Source: VAZQ01 sp035293945 (GTDB lineage: Bacteria > Pseudomonadota > Alphaproteobacteria > Rhizobiales > Xanthobacteraceae). Taken from it: 64,000 nucleotides of DNA. A program made the position numbers and the translations under genes. The notes under the pieces are model-generated. The model saw nothing but the letters and a program-made list of their open reading frames with translations. It was not told where the DNA came from and made no database searches. Below, in pieces: positions 50,028-58,479 of this stretch. Position 1 is the first letter of the stretch, and each line of letters starts with the position of its first letter. The stretch spans positions 62,001 through 126,000 of the forward strand of contig DATGLV010000045.1 in assembly GCA_035293945.1 (NCBI GenBank), written 5' to 3'.

Positions 50028-50957
50028 TCATTCCAGCGCGGTCGCGAGCTGTGGCGCCACGATTTGCGCATACGGAACATCGCCATGGAGAATTCCTGCC
50101 TGGCGCGCAAACGCGTTCATGCCGCGAACGAAACTCTCCGAAATCGCGGTGTCGTAGTAGGGGAGATCGCGGGCGATGAGCTCGGCGATGAGCCCGGCTT
50201 CAAACGCAGGGAACAGCTTCCTGCCGATTTTGCTGGCAAGCGCGAGATCGCCGCGCAAGGCCGCATGGGCGCGGGCGATGGCGCGGATCGCGGCGGGCGC
50301 GAGCTCAGGTGAGGACTGGATCAATCGATCGGTCGCCGCCAAAGAAGCCATGGTGTAATTGAAGCAGGGCTTTGGGCCGTCGCCACGACGCACGTCGAGG
50401 ACGATCGTGCCGACCCCTTGCCGCACCGCGACTTCCGCTCCCATTCCATTTGCCCAAAACCCATCGATCTTTCGCGCGGCAAGCGCCTCCGCGGCGGTAA
50501 CCCCGAAGTTGATGCTTCCGACCTGAGCACCCGCAACCGGCGCGATGGTGACGGAATCGCGCCCCGGATCGATGCCGGCCGCGCCCAACAGGGCGCGCAA
50601 CCCCATCTCGACCCAGGGCGCGGCGCCAATGCGACGGCCCTTGACACTTGCGATCTCGCCGCGGCTGGCGCCGAGATCCTTGTGCATCACCAGGAACCAG
50701 TACATGCCTTGCGCCTGCGCACAGAGAAGCTTGACGCCTTGCCATTCCGGGAAGGCCGCGAGCGCCGAGTGCGCCGAGCCGCCGACGAGGTCGACGGCGC
50801 CGTCGCGCAGCGCCGCATAGGCTTTGTCGACCGGGAAGATCAGCTCGAGCGCGACATCAAGACCTTCCGCCGCGAAGCAACCAAGCTCGATCGCCGCAAT
50901 GGCGGGAAAATAGGAGTTCGAGATCATGTCCGGCACAGCGAGCTTGAGCGGCCGCAT
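50028..50957 (-). CDS. Substrate-binding-protein-like (NMT1/THI5 fold) without signal peptide
   Basis: A 309-residue protein of the NMT1/SsuA periplasmic-binding fold: MRPLKLAVPDMISNSYFPAI, ELGCFAAEGLDVALELIF, DLVGGSAHSALAAFPEWQGV. It starts directly with the first strand and has no signal peptide, so it is cytoplasmic, or the export signal is supplied otherwise. It overlaps the flavin monooxygenase stop by one base (TGATG). It could be a ligand-binding or THI5-like enzyme-like protein of the operon. Confidence 0.7.
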   Translation of the reverse strand: MRPLKLAVPDMISNSYFPAIAAIELGCFAAEGLDVALELIFPVDKAYAALRDGAVDLVGGSAHSALAAFPEWQGVKLLCAQAQGMYWFLVMHKDLGASRGEIASVKGRRIGAAPWVEMGLRALLGAAGIDPGRDSVTIAPVAGAQVGSINFGVTAAEALAARKIDGFWANGMGAEVAVRQGVGTIVLDVRRGDGPKPCFNYTMASLAATDRLIQSSPELAPAAIRAIARAHAALRGDLALASKIGRKLFPAFEAGLIAELIARDLPYYDTAISESFVRGMNAFARQAGILHGDVPYAQIVAPQLATALE

Positions 50958-52186
50958 CAGGCATCCTCGAGCGCAATAGAGTCGGCGCGCCGCTGGCTGG
51001 CGATCATCGAAGTACGCAGCAGGAATTGGCGCGCGCGGGCGGGGTCGGCGGCGGTCGCCCTGAGCTCCTCGAGATTGCGCCGCCGCTGCTCCGGATCGGA
51101 CGCTTCCAGGCGCTTCTTGTTGGCGATCGACTGCTCTTGCACGAATTCGATCGCCACCGTGCGGCGCTGGAGATCGTAGAGGTCGAGCAGGCGTTCGGAT
51201 TCCTCATTCACGATGATGCGCGCGAGCTTGTCGGCGAGATTGACCGCATCCTGGATACCGCCGTTGAGCCCCATCCCGCCGATTGGATTATTGACGTGCG
51301 CGGCGTCGCCCGCGAGCAGCACCCGTCCCTGCCGGAAGCGCTCGGCCACGCGCTGGTGGGTGACGTACAGATTGCGGTGCACCACCGCATAGGGGCGGCC
51401 TGAAGGAAAGAACTTGTTGAGCCGCGCCTGCACGCCGGCATCGCTCAGAATGTCCTCGTCGCGCTCGGTGGGCTCGGTTGGAAACACCGTTCGCCACAGG
51501 CCCGGCGGTCCATCGGCTGAGACCTTGAAGCAATTGCACCAGGCGCCGGGGTCGGCAAAGTAGCTGCGATAGCAGTAGCCGCGCTCGCTCGAGAAATCAT
51601 AAGGGGTGGTCAGCACGACGAAGCGTTCCGGCCAGGTAAAGCCGTCGAAAGCGATGCCGCACTGCTTGCGCACCGTGCTGCGGCCGCCGTCGGCACCGAT
51701 CAGGTAGTTTCCGCGGTGCTTGGCAGTGCCTTCCGGTCCACGCACCTCGAGTTCCACGCCGTCGTCGTCCTGCCGCACCCCCACGGCTGCATGGCCGAAT
51801 AAAATCTCCGCATTGGCAAAACCGCGCAGGCGTTCCAGCAAGAGGCGCGCGGTCTTGAACTGCTCGCACTGTACCACGAAGGGATATCGGGTATCATTCT
51901 TGAGCACCGCGTGATCGAATGCCGCTATTAGCTCGCCGCTCGGCCGGTCCCAGAACTGGAAGATCGGCGCGACGAGGCCAACGCGCGCCATATCCTCGGC
52001 AAGGCCGTCCACGGAGAGCAGCTCGAGCGTCGCCGGATGCGTGGTGGCAGCGCGCGGGTCGGCCTGCGGCGCGTCATTCTCATCAAACAAGCGGACCGGG
52101 ATGCCGCTCCGGGCAAGCAGCCAGGCGCACATGAGCCCGACCGGCCCGCCGCCGGCGATCAAAACGGGCGCATCTTCGCGACTCAT
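50957..52186 (-). CDS. FAD-dependent group A monooxygenase (PHBH-like)
   Basis: A 409-residue flavoprotein hydroxylase. Motifs: VLIAGGGPVGLMCAWLLARS (FAD fold), YLIGADGGRSTVRKQCGIAF (DG motif) and RVLLAGDAAHVNNPIGGMGL (GD motif). It would hydroxylate an aromatic substrate with NAD(P)H and oxygen. The cupin gene lies 9 bases upstream and the binding-protein-like gene downstream, suggesting a small aromatic-catabolic operon. The substrate cannot be read. Confidence 0.85.
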   Translation of the reverse strand: MSREDAPVLIAGGGPVGLMCAWLLARSGIPVRLFDENDAPQADPRAATTHPATLELLSVDGLAEDMARVGLVAPIFQFWDRPSGELIAAFDHAVLKNDTRYPFVVQCEQFKTARLLLERLRGFANAEILFGHAAVGVRQDDDGVELEVRGPEGTAKHRGNYLIGADGGRSTVRKQCGIAFDGFTWPERFVVLTTPYDFSSERGYCYRSYFADPGAWCNCFKVSADGPPGLWRTVFPTEPTERDEDILSDAGVQARLNKFFPSGRPYAVVHRNLYVTHQRVAERFRQGRVLLAGDAAHVNNPIGGMGLNGGIQDAVNLADKLARIIVNEESERLLDLYDLQRRTVAIEFVQEQSIANKKRLEASDPEQRRRNLEELRATAADPARARQFLLRTSMIASQRRADSIALEDA

Positions 52187-52195
52187 GCGCCCGCC

Positions 52196-52588
52196 TCAGG
52201 CCTTCCGGCCGCTTTCGTCGTAGTAGTGCATTTCGAACAGCAGGCAGCCACCCGTGGATTTAAACGGGCCGTGCCGTACGCCGGGTGGGCGACACGCGTA
52301 GGTCGGCGCCGCGAACATTTCACCGCCCTGGCCCTGCGCGTCGTTGCCGACGATCAGGTCGCCGGAAATGAGATAGACCTCTTCCCAATGGTCGTGGACG
52401 AACGGCGCGGTGGTATGCACGCCGGGATCGAAGCGCAACAGGCGCGTGCGGCTGCCGGTCTTGATGCGTTCGTCGAGGTCGCTCGCCAGAATCTTCTGCT
52501 TGATGCCGGACGGGTAGCCTTCCGGGGTCGCCCAGCCGGCGTCCAAATCGACGGCGGTGAATTCAAGGTGCGGCTTGTTCATCGGCAT
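52196..52588 (-). CDS. Cupin-domain protein
   Basis: A 130-residue single-domain cupin. Metal-site residues appear in PGVHTTAPFVHDHWEEVYLI (His, His, Glu) and in PPGVRHGPFKS (His). It may be a dioxygenase, an isomerase, or a ligand-binding protein. First gene of the cupin-monooxygenase-binding protein operon. Confidence 0.75.
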   Translation of the reverse strand: MPMNKPHLEFTAVDLDAGWATPEGYPSGIKQKILASDLDERIKTGSRTRLLRFDPGVHTTAPFVHDHWEEVYLISGDLIVGNDAQGQGGEMFAAPTYACRPPGVRHGPFKSTGGCLLFEMHYYDESGRKA

Positions 52589-52618
52589 TGTGGCCTCTTT
52601 ATCTTATCTTCCAGGAGC

Positions 52619-52696
52619 CTGGTGCCACCGATTTGAAGTTCCTGCTACGTGCGCTGCCCGCTCATTCGGGAACTTCACATCGAAAAGCGGCTCTAG
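52619..52696. repeat. Compound palindromic element, copy 3, module A
   Basis: 78 bases, CTGGTGCCACCGATTTGAAG ... GAACTTCACATCG, ending CTCTAG. Same orientation as copy 1 and again 13 bases before module B. Confidence 0.8.
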
Positions 52697-52709
52697 AAAC
52701 ATATACGTG

Positions 52710-52783
52710 CTAGTGTCCCTTTGCTTCCGAATTCCGTGCCGAAGGATGCCGCGGTGTATCACGGAATTCGGAAGCGGGGCACC
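52710..52783. repeat. Compound palindromic element, copy 3, module B
   Basis: 74 bases, CTAGTGTCCCTTTGCTTCC to GGAAGCGGGGCAC-equivalent end, inner arms CCGAATTCCGTG / CACGGAATTCGG. The arms differ from copies 1 and 2 at paired positions. Confidence 0.8.
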
Positions 52784-52877
52784 CGCAGGTGGCCTTTCTT
52801 CCCGCCATCCGGCTTGATGTTTGTCCCCCGAAAGGGCAAATCTCCGGCCCCGGTTTGGGGTAGTGAGGGCCTACGCA

Positions 52878-53630
52878 ATGGATCTACAGCTGAGGGGGCG
52901 CAGCGCGCTCGTCACCGGTGCCAGCATGGGGATCGGACGCGCCATCGCGGCGGCGCTCGCGGCCGAGGGTGCCAAGATCGCGGTGGTGGCGCGACGGGGC
53001 GAGCTTCTGGAAAAGCTCGCCGAGGAGATCGTGGCGGCAGGCGGCACGCGGCCGGCGATCATCGTGGCCGACATGATGGCGCCGGAATCGCCGCTGCGCA
53101 TTCGCGACGAGGCGCTCTCTGCGCTCGGCGCGGTTGAAATCCTGGTCAACTGCGCGGGCGCCAGCAGGCCCTTGCCGGTCGATGCTGACGACGAGAAGTG
53201 GGACGAAGCGATGACGCTGAACTTCACGCGCGTCCGACAGCTCACCCATGCCCTGTTGCCGCAAATGCAGGCGCGCGGGTTCGGCCGTATCATCAACATC
53301 ACGGGAAAATCCGAGCCCGATCGGCTCAATGCGGCTTTCGCCGCCAAGGCCGGGATTCATGCCTGGTCCAAAGGCCTTTCCAGGGAGATCGGCAAGCAGG
53401 GCATCACCGTCAATTGCGTGGCGCCCGGCCGTATCATGAGCGAGCAGATCCGCCGACTTTATCCGGAGTCCGAACGCAAGGCGCTGTCCGACACCGAGAT
53501 CGCGGTCGGCCGCTACGGCGAGCCCGAGGACGTGGCCTTGGTGGTGACAATGCTGGCTTCGCCGCGCGCCGCTTATTTCACCGGCATCGTGGTTCCGGTC
53601 GACGGCGGCTTAAGGCGCTATCAGTTCTGA
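52878..53630 (+). CDS. Short-chain dehydrogenase/reductase with a degenerate active site
   Basis: A 250-residue SDR. The start at 52878 gives MDLQLRGRSALVTGASMGIG, with GAGGG upstream. The cofactor motif TGASMGIG and the NAG-type ILVNCAGASRPLP are intact. At the catalytic site the usual YxxxK reads AFAAK, so Tyr is replaced by Ala, and the preceding Ser segment reads NITGKSEP with a shorter loop. The C-terminus FTGIVVPVDGGLRR is normal. It may act as a non-standard reductase or a structural homologue. It stands between the monooxygenase operon and the transporter genes. Confidence 0.85.
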   Translation: MDLQLRGRSALVTGASMGIGRAIAAALAAEGAKIAVVARRGELLEKLAEEIVAAGGTRPAIIVADMMAPESPLRIRDEALSALGAVEILVNCAGASRPLPVDADDEKWDEAMTLNFTRVRQLTHALLPQMQARGFGRIINITGKSEPDRLNAAFAAKAGIHAWSKGLSREIGKQGITVNCVAPGRIMSEQIRRLYPESERKALSDTEIAVGRYGEPEDVALVVTMLASPRAAYFTGIVVPVDGGLRRYQF

Positions 53631-53673
53631 GCCGCGGCACGCGTGCCTCGCTCCTTATGCTCATCCGAGGGCT

Positions 53674-54474
53674 TCAACTCCGCCAAGCCTGCAGGCGCGC
53701 CTCCATTCTGTTGCCGAGCGCGTTGATGAATAGCCCGATCACGACCAGGATCGAGAGTGGAACGAATACGTCGGCTGTGCGCAGGTGGGCCGCATAGAAG
53801 GTGATGCGATACCCGAGGCCGGCATTGGAGCTGAACATCTCGCCCAGCACCACCCCATGCAATGCGCGCCCGAGCCCGATCCGCATGCCGGCGATGATCA
53901 TCGGCACGGCCGCCGGCAAGATCACTTTACGGATCACATCGAGCCTGCTTCCCCCAAAGGCGCGCACTGCGCGCACAAGCTGCGGATCGACTCCCTGGAC
54001 GCCGGCGAGCGTGTTCACCACGATGGACACGAAGCTCAACAGGAACGTGATCGCCACCACCGTCGCAAAGCCGAAGCCGAGCCAGACGATGATCAGCGGA
54101 TAGAAGGCGATGAGCGGCGAGGAGTAGAGAAACCAGACGAACGGATCGATCGCGTATTCGGTGAGCTTGCTAAGGCCCATGGCGATGCCGAGACCGATGC
54201 CGACCAGGAGCGACAACCCGAAGCCGGCCGCAAACTCGATCAGCGACACTTTGAGATCGGCGAGAATTTCGCCCGATTGCAGCTGCGCCACGAACGCCGC
54301 CGCAATGCGCGAGGGATTGCTCACCACCACCGGGTTGATCAGCTCGAGGCGCGACGCGACCTCCCAGGCGACCAGAAAGGTCAGGGTACCGACGATCCCG
54401 AGCACGAGCTGCTCGCGGCGGGGGCTTGCTTTCGCGGCCACAGCAGGCCGGGGCGCCACAGCGATCTCGCTCAT
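53674..54474 (-). CDS. ABC transporter permease (NitT/TauT type), second
   Basis: A 266-residue permease with six membrane helices and the EAA loop AVRAFGGSRLDVIRKVILPA. Start ATG 54474 overlaps the preceding permease by ATGA; the frame is open far upstream but only antisense. Imports a small anion or aromatic together with its partner. Confidence 0.9.
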   Translation of the reverse strand: MSEIAVAPRPAVAAKASPRREQLVLGIVGTLTFLVAWEVASRLELINPVVVSNPSRIAAAFVAQLQSGEILADLKVSLIEFAAGFGLSLLVGIGLGIAMGLSKLTEYAIDPFVWFLYSSPLIAFYPLIIVWLGFGFATVVAITFLLSFVSIVVNTLAGVQGVDPQLVRAVRAFGGSRLDVIRKVILPAAVPMIIAGMRIGLGRALHGVVLGEMFSSNAGLGYRITFYAAHLRTADVFVPLSILVVIGLFINALGNRMEARLQAWRS

Positions 54475-55229
54475 CGCTCCAGGCTCCAGGGCGCAATGCG
54501 GGTCTCGATCCAACGCAGCAGCGTCACCATCAGGAAGCCAAAAGCGGCGACGACCGTGACCAGCACGAAGATTTCTGCTGCCCGCTCGCTGGTTGAATAG
54601 ACCTGGATCAGGCGGCCGACCCCGCGCACTGATACGTACATTTCGGCCGCGATCAGGCCGACGATGGCACGCCCGACTGCGAGCCGCACCCCCACCATGA
54701 CGGACGGGAGTGCGCCCGGCAGGATCGCCTTGGCTATCACCTGCCACCGGCTCGCCCCGAACGCGCGGCAGGCGCGGGTCCAGGATTCATGCACCTCCAG
54801 GATCCCGCTCATGGTGTTGATCACAATCGGGATGATGGCGGCGAGAAGCACCATGATGGCCTTTGACTCTGTGCCGACCCCGAACCAGACCACCACGATC
54901 GGCACAAAGGCGATAATGGGCGAGGTGTTGAGCGCCACTATCAACGGCTCGAACAAATAGTGCAGTCGCGGTGAAAGCGCGAAGGCGATGCCGGCCGCGA
55001 CTCCCACCAGGATTGCCGGAACGAAGCCCTGGATGAATTCCTGCAGGCTGACGAGCAGATTGCTGCCGAGCTCGCCCGACGCCGACATCGCAATGAAGCT
55101 TTGCGCCACCTCGCTCGGATAGGAGATGAGGTCCGAGCGGACGATCTCGTTGGCGCCGATGATTTGCCAAGCGAGGAGGAACAGCGCGACTGCCGCACCC
55201 CCAATCACGCCGCGCGCCGACACACTCAT
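54471..55229 (-). CDS. ABC transporter permease (NitT/TauT type), first
   Basis: A 252-residue permease with the EAA loop ACRAFGASRWQVIAKAILPG and six helices. It overlaps the ATPase stop by 4 bases (GTGA-type junction). Two different permeases in the same operon suggest a heterodimer. Confidence 0.9.
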   Translation of the reverse strand: MSVSARGVIGGAAVALFLLAWQIIGANEIVRSDLISYPSEVAQSFIAMSASGELGSNLLVSLQEFIQGFVPAILVGVAAGIAFALSPRLHYLFEPLIVALNTSPIIAFVPIVVVWFGVGTESKAIMVLLAAIIPIVINTMSGILEVHESWTRACRAFGASRWQVIAKAILPGALPSVMVGVRLAVGRAIVGLIAAEMYVSVRGVGRLIQVYSTSERAAEIFVLVTVVAAFGFLMVTLLRWIETRIAPWSLER

Positions 55230-56062
55230 CGGGTGGTCACCGCTGGCTGCGGCACAGCCGTCTGCACTGGGGCGGCCTGCGGCTCGCCCCAGCTGTTCGA
55301 TGCCATCACTTCCCGCTGCAGCAAATCCCAGATGCGCTGGCGGTAGGCCGTGAACGCGGGATCGTTGCGAATTTCGAGCGGGCGCGGCCGAGCAAGCGAT
55401 ACCGAAATATCGGCGACGACGCGCCCAGGCGAGGCGCTCATCACGATGACGCGGTCGGCAAGATAGATTGCTTCATCGATGTCGTGGGTCACGAACAGGA
55501 TGGTCTTGCGGCCGCGCTCCCAGATGCGCAGGAGCTCGGAGCCCATCACCTGGCGAATCTGCGCGTCGAGCGCGCCGAATGGCTCATCCATCAACAAGAC
55601 TTCGGGCTCGACCGCCAGCGCACGGGCAATGCCGACGCGCTGGCGCATGCCGCCGGACAATTGATGCGGATAAGCGCGCTCGAACCCGGACAGCCCAACC
55701 ATCGCGATATGCCGCCGCGCAATCGCAAGCTGCTCGGCAGATGGCAGGCCCTTGAGCTCGAGGCCGAGCTCCACATTGGCGAGCACGGTGCGCCAGGGCA
55801 GCAGCGCGAAATCCTGGAACACCAAGGCGCGGTCCGGGCCCGGCGCGCTCACCGGCTTGCCGTCGAGGCGCACGGTGCCGCTGGAGGGTCGCAAAAGCGC
55901 GGCGACCAACATCAACAGCGTGCTCTTGCCGCAACCTGAGGGGCCGACAATCGTGACGAACTCGCCGTCGGCTATCGAGAGATTGACGTCGGCAAGCGCC
56001 AGCAAGGCGTCGCCGCGCCGTTCATAGGCGAGCTTGAGATGTTCGAGGTCGAGCCGGCCCAT
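55226..56062 (-). CDS. ABC transporter ATPase (NitT/TauT type)
   Basis: A 278-residue ATPase. Walker A VGPSGCGKSTLLMLVAAL, Q-loop ALVFQDFALLPWRTV, signature HQLSGGMRQRVGIARAL, Walker B PEVLLMDEPFGALD and the H-loop FVTHDIDEAIYLADRV. It energises uptake by the two permeases. Confidence 0.95.
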   Translation of the reverse strand: MGRLDLEHLKLAYERRGDALLALADVNLSIADGEFVTIVGPSGCGKSTLLMLVAALLRPSSGTVRLDGKPVSAPGPDRALVFQDFALLPWRTVLANVELGLELKGLPSAEQLAIARRHIAMVGLSGFERAYPHQLSGGMRQRVGIARALAVEPEVLLMDEPFGALDAQIRQVMGSELLRIWERGRKTILFVTHDIDEAIYLADRVIVMSASPGRVVADISVSLARPRPLEIRNDPAFTAYRQRIWDLLQREVMASNSWGEPQAAPVQTAVPQPAVTTR

Positions 56063-56107
56063 GGGAGAATCTTCAAGCGGTCCGCGGTCGTGGGCAGCGA
56101 TTGACCG

Positions 56108-57100
56108 TCAAGGCGCCCATTGTGCGAATGTGCCGATGAATCGGTCGTCCAGCAACCGGCTCGCCGGCCATGGCTCCATGAGGGTTCCGGCCTCGATCAG
56201 AATGGACCAGAAGATGTCCATGTATTTGGCTTCCGGCAGGCGGCCTCGCTCGTCAAAAGCCGGTAGGTTCTCGTCATAGGCGCGTGCCGCGTAGGCCGGC
56301 TGATACTTCACCTGGTCGACCAGAACTTTGACCGCTAGGTCGCGGTCTGCATGCGCCAAGCGGATTGCCGCCACGTGGGCGCGCAGGAAGGCGCGCAAAG
56401 TCTGTGGGTTCTCATCGAGGAATTTTGCGCGCGCCACGAAGGCGTGCTTGGGCCATTGTGGAGCAATCTCCTTCTCCTGGGTGCCCAGAACGGTGAGGCC
56501 CAGATCCTCGGCAACCCATTTGGTTGGGGCCGACTGGATCGCGGCCAGCAGGCGTCCCGTGCGTAGCAACTGGATGCTTGTCGCCGATGGTCCGGCCTGC
56601 ATGACGCGCACGTCGGTCTCCGGCTTGAGCCCGTGCTTGCGCAGCACGTAGCGCGTGAGCTGATCGGTGAGGGACCCGAAGGTTGAGACCCCGATGGTGC
56701 CGCCCTTGAGATCCGTCCAGGTCTTGATAGAGGGCTGCGCGAGCCACGCGAAATCCGCCTGGTGAAATCCTGCATAGAAGCCTTTTACCGGCTGGTCGGC
56801 ATTGATGAGGTTAATGAGACCATCGAGCGACTGCAGCGACAGATCGAGCGATCCGCCCGCCATCGCCTGGCTCACCTCGGCATCACCGCGGAAGCTTACG
56901 ATCTCGACGCTGAGCCCCTGCTCCTTCCAGGTGCGGGCCGACGCGAGATAAACCGGCAGGAAGCTTGCAGCCGGCACCGCAAGGCCAAGCGTCAGCTTCG
57001 GCTTCTCGAGCGCGGGCGCGGCGTTGGTCCGCTTTGCAATCAGGCTCGCCGCTGCGAGACCGGCCTGCACGAAGCCGCGTCGGCTGATGCTGGGAGGCAT
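56108..57100 (-). CDS. ABC transporter substrate-binding protein (NMT1-like), Tat-type signal
   Basis: A 330-residue binding protein. The N-terminus ISRRGFVQAGLAAASLIA carries an SRRGF twin-arginine motif. The mature domain (LTLGLAVPAASFLPVYLASA, GGSLDLSLQSLDGLINLINA, GTIGVSTFGSLTDQLTRYVL) is the NitT/TauT fold. First gene of the transporter operon, followed by ATPase and permeases. The ligand is unknown. Confidence 0.88.
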   Translation of the reverse strand: MPPSISRRGFVQAGLAAASLIAKRTNAAPALEKPKLTLGLAVPAASFLPVYLASARTWKEQGLSVEIVSFRGDAEVSQAMAGGSLDLSLQSLDGLINLINADQPVKGFYAGFHQADFAWLAQPSIKTWTDLKGGTIGVSTFGSLTDQLTRYVLRKHGLKPETDVRVMQAGPSATSIQLLRTGRLLAAIQSAPTKWVAEDLGLTVLGTQEKEIAPQWPKHAFVARAKFLDENPQTLRAFLRAHVAAIRLAHADRDLAVKVLVDQVKYQPAYAARAYDENLPAFDERGRLPEAKYMDIFWSILIEAGTLMEPWPASRLLDDRFIGTFAQWAP

Positions 57101-57196
57101 TCACTTCAGGTCCCTATGGTCGGGCGCGACCATACGCGGACGTGCCGGCGGGGTGAAGCGGGCATCACACCGCAGGCAGACATCGGAACGGACCGC

Positions 57197-58468
57197 TCAG
57201 GCCATCAACCCGCTCATCGGGGCAGCCGCTTGGCTGTCCGGGAACACGTCGGCGGCGAGTACTTGCTCTTCGACTCGCAGGTGATCCCTGAGTAGCCCCT
57301 TGAGCACGCTGCGGAGGTCGGTGGTCGGCTTGAGGTCGCGCTTCTCGTAAAGATCGCTCTCCTTCACGCCCGGCCAATCGGCGATGACGCGGCCGCCGTT
57401 CAGCGCCCCGCCGGCCAAAAGCGCGATTGTCGCGGTGCCATGGTCGGTCCCTTCGTCGCCGTTGACGCGCGCGGTGCGCCCGAACTCAGTGATGAGCGAC
57501 ACCACAGTCTCGCTCCAGGCCGTGTCCATATTGGTCTTGATCGCCGCGATCGCGCCGTCGAGTGCGCCCAACAGGTTGGCGAGCCGTCCCTCAACCACGC
57601 CTTCGTTGACGTGAGTATCCCAACCGTCGAAGGCGAGCGCCCCGATGCGCGGACCGTCCGGACTGGCGAGGAATTTCGCGGCCGCGCCGGCCGCCTCGGC
57701 GAAATACGCGCGTACCTGCTGCGTGCCGCCGACCTGGACGGCTGGTGTCGAATTGTTGGGTGGGGTGTCCGGAATGCCGCCGGTGCGGGCGATAGCGGCG
57801 ACGCCCAAGCGGTCTTCGAGCACCCGCGCCAGCACCGGATCGGTGTGACGATAGAGGTCGAGAAGCCGCATGGTGGTTTCATCGCTGACCGGCGGCAGGC
57901 GTGGCGGCGCCCAGGAAAGAATGGGCGCCGGGCCGCGCACCAGCAGCGGGGTTACCGGGCCGACCGCGAAGACGCGCCGACCGCGCGCACCCGCCGTGTC
58001 GCTCGGCTCAAGCGCGGCGAGTGCCCGGTTGAGCCAGCCGCTGTCGACGGCGCCAGGCCGAGGCAAACCGCTTTCCAACACATCCTGCCCGTCGAAGTGC
58101 GATCGATCACGATAAGGGCTCGCGACCGCATGCACGATCGTGGCCTCACCGGCTTGATACATCCGGTGCACGTTCGGCATGGCCGGATTGAGCGCAAAGA
58201 ATCCGTCGAGCGGAAGCGCCGCGGTCTTGCCGTCAAGCCGCAATGCGTTGTCGCCACGTAACTTGATCCAGTCCGGATCGCCTACTGGAGCGACGGCGGC
58301 AAGCCCGTCGAGCGCGCCGCGCAGCACGATGGCGAGAAAGCGCGGATCGCGGCCTTCAGCCCGGGCGATGCGCGGCGCAAACGCCCAGGCGAACAGCGCG
58401 CCGGTGCCGATGAGAAGCTCGCGGCGCGTCGCTGCAGGCCGGGGCTGACAACAATCCATGCTCGCCAT
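57197..58468 (-). CDS. DUF1501 family exported protein
   Basis: A 423-residue protein, Tat signal ATRRELLIGTGALFAWAFAP. Body motifs: FLAIVLRGALDGLAAVAPVG, SPYRDRSHFDGQDVLESGL, GALAFDGWDTHVNEG, TEFGRTARVNGDEGTDHGTA. The fold belongs to the alkaline-phosphatase/sulfatase-like superfamily. The ATG at 58468 has AAGGAG 6 bases upstream. It lies 12 bases after the DUF1800 gene, its usual partner. Confidence 0.85.
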   Translation of the reverse strand: MASMDCCQPRPAATRRELLIGTGALFAWAFAPRIARAEGRDPRFLAIVLRGALDGLAAVAPVGDPDWIKLRGDNALRLDGKTAALPLDGFFALNPAMPNVHRMYQAGEATIVHAVASPYRDRSHFDGQDVLESGLPRPGAVDSGWLNRALAALEPSDTAGARGRRVFAVGPVTPLLVRGPAPILSWAPPRLPPVSDETTMRLLDLYRHTDPVLARVLEDRLGVAAIARTGGIPDTPPNNSTPAVQVGGTQQVRAYFAEAAGAAAKFLASPDGPRIGALAFDGWDTHVNEGVVEGRLANLLGALDGAIAAIKTNMDTAWSETVVSLITEFGRTARVNGDEGTDHGTATIALLAGGALNGGRVIADWPGVKESDLYEKRDLKPTTDLRSVLKGLLRDHLRVEEQVLAADVFPDSQAAAPMSGLMA

Positions 58469-58479
58469 TGCCGTCTCCT

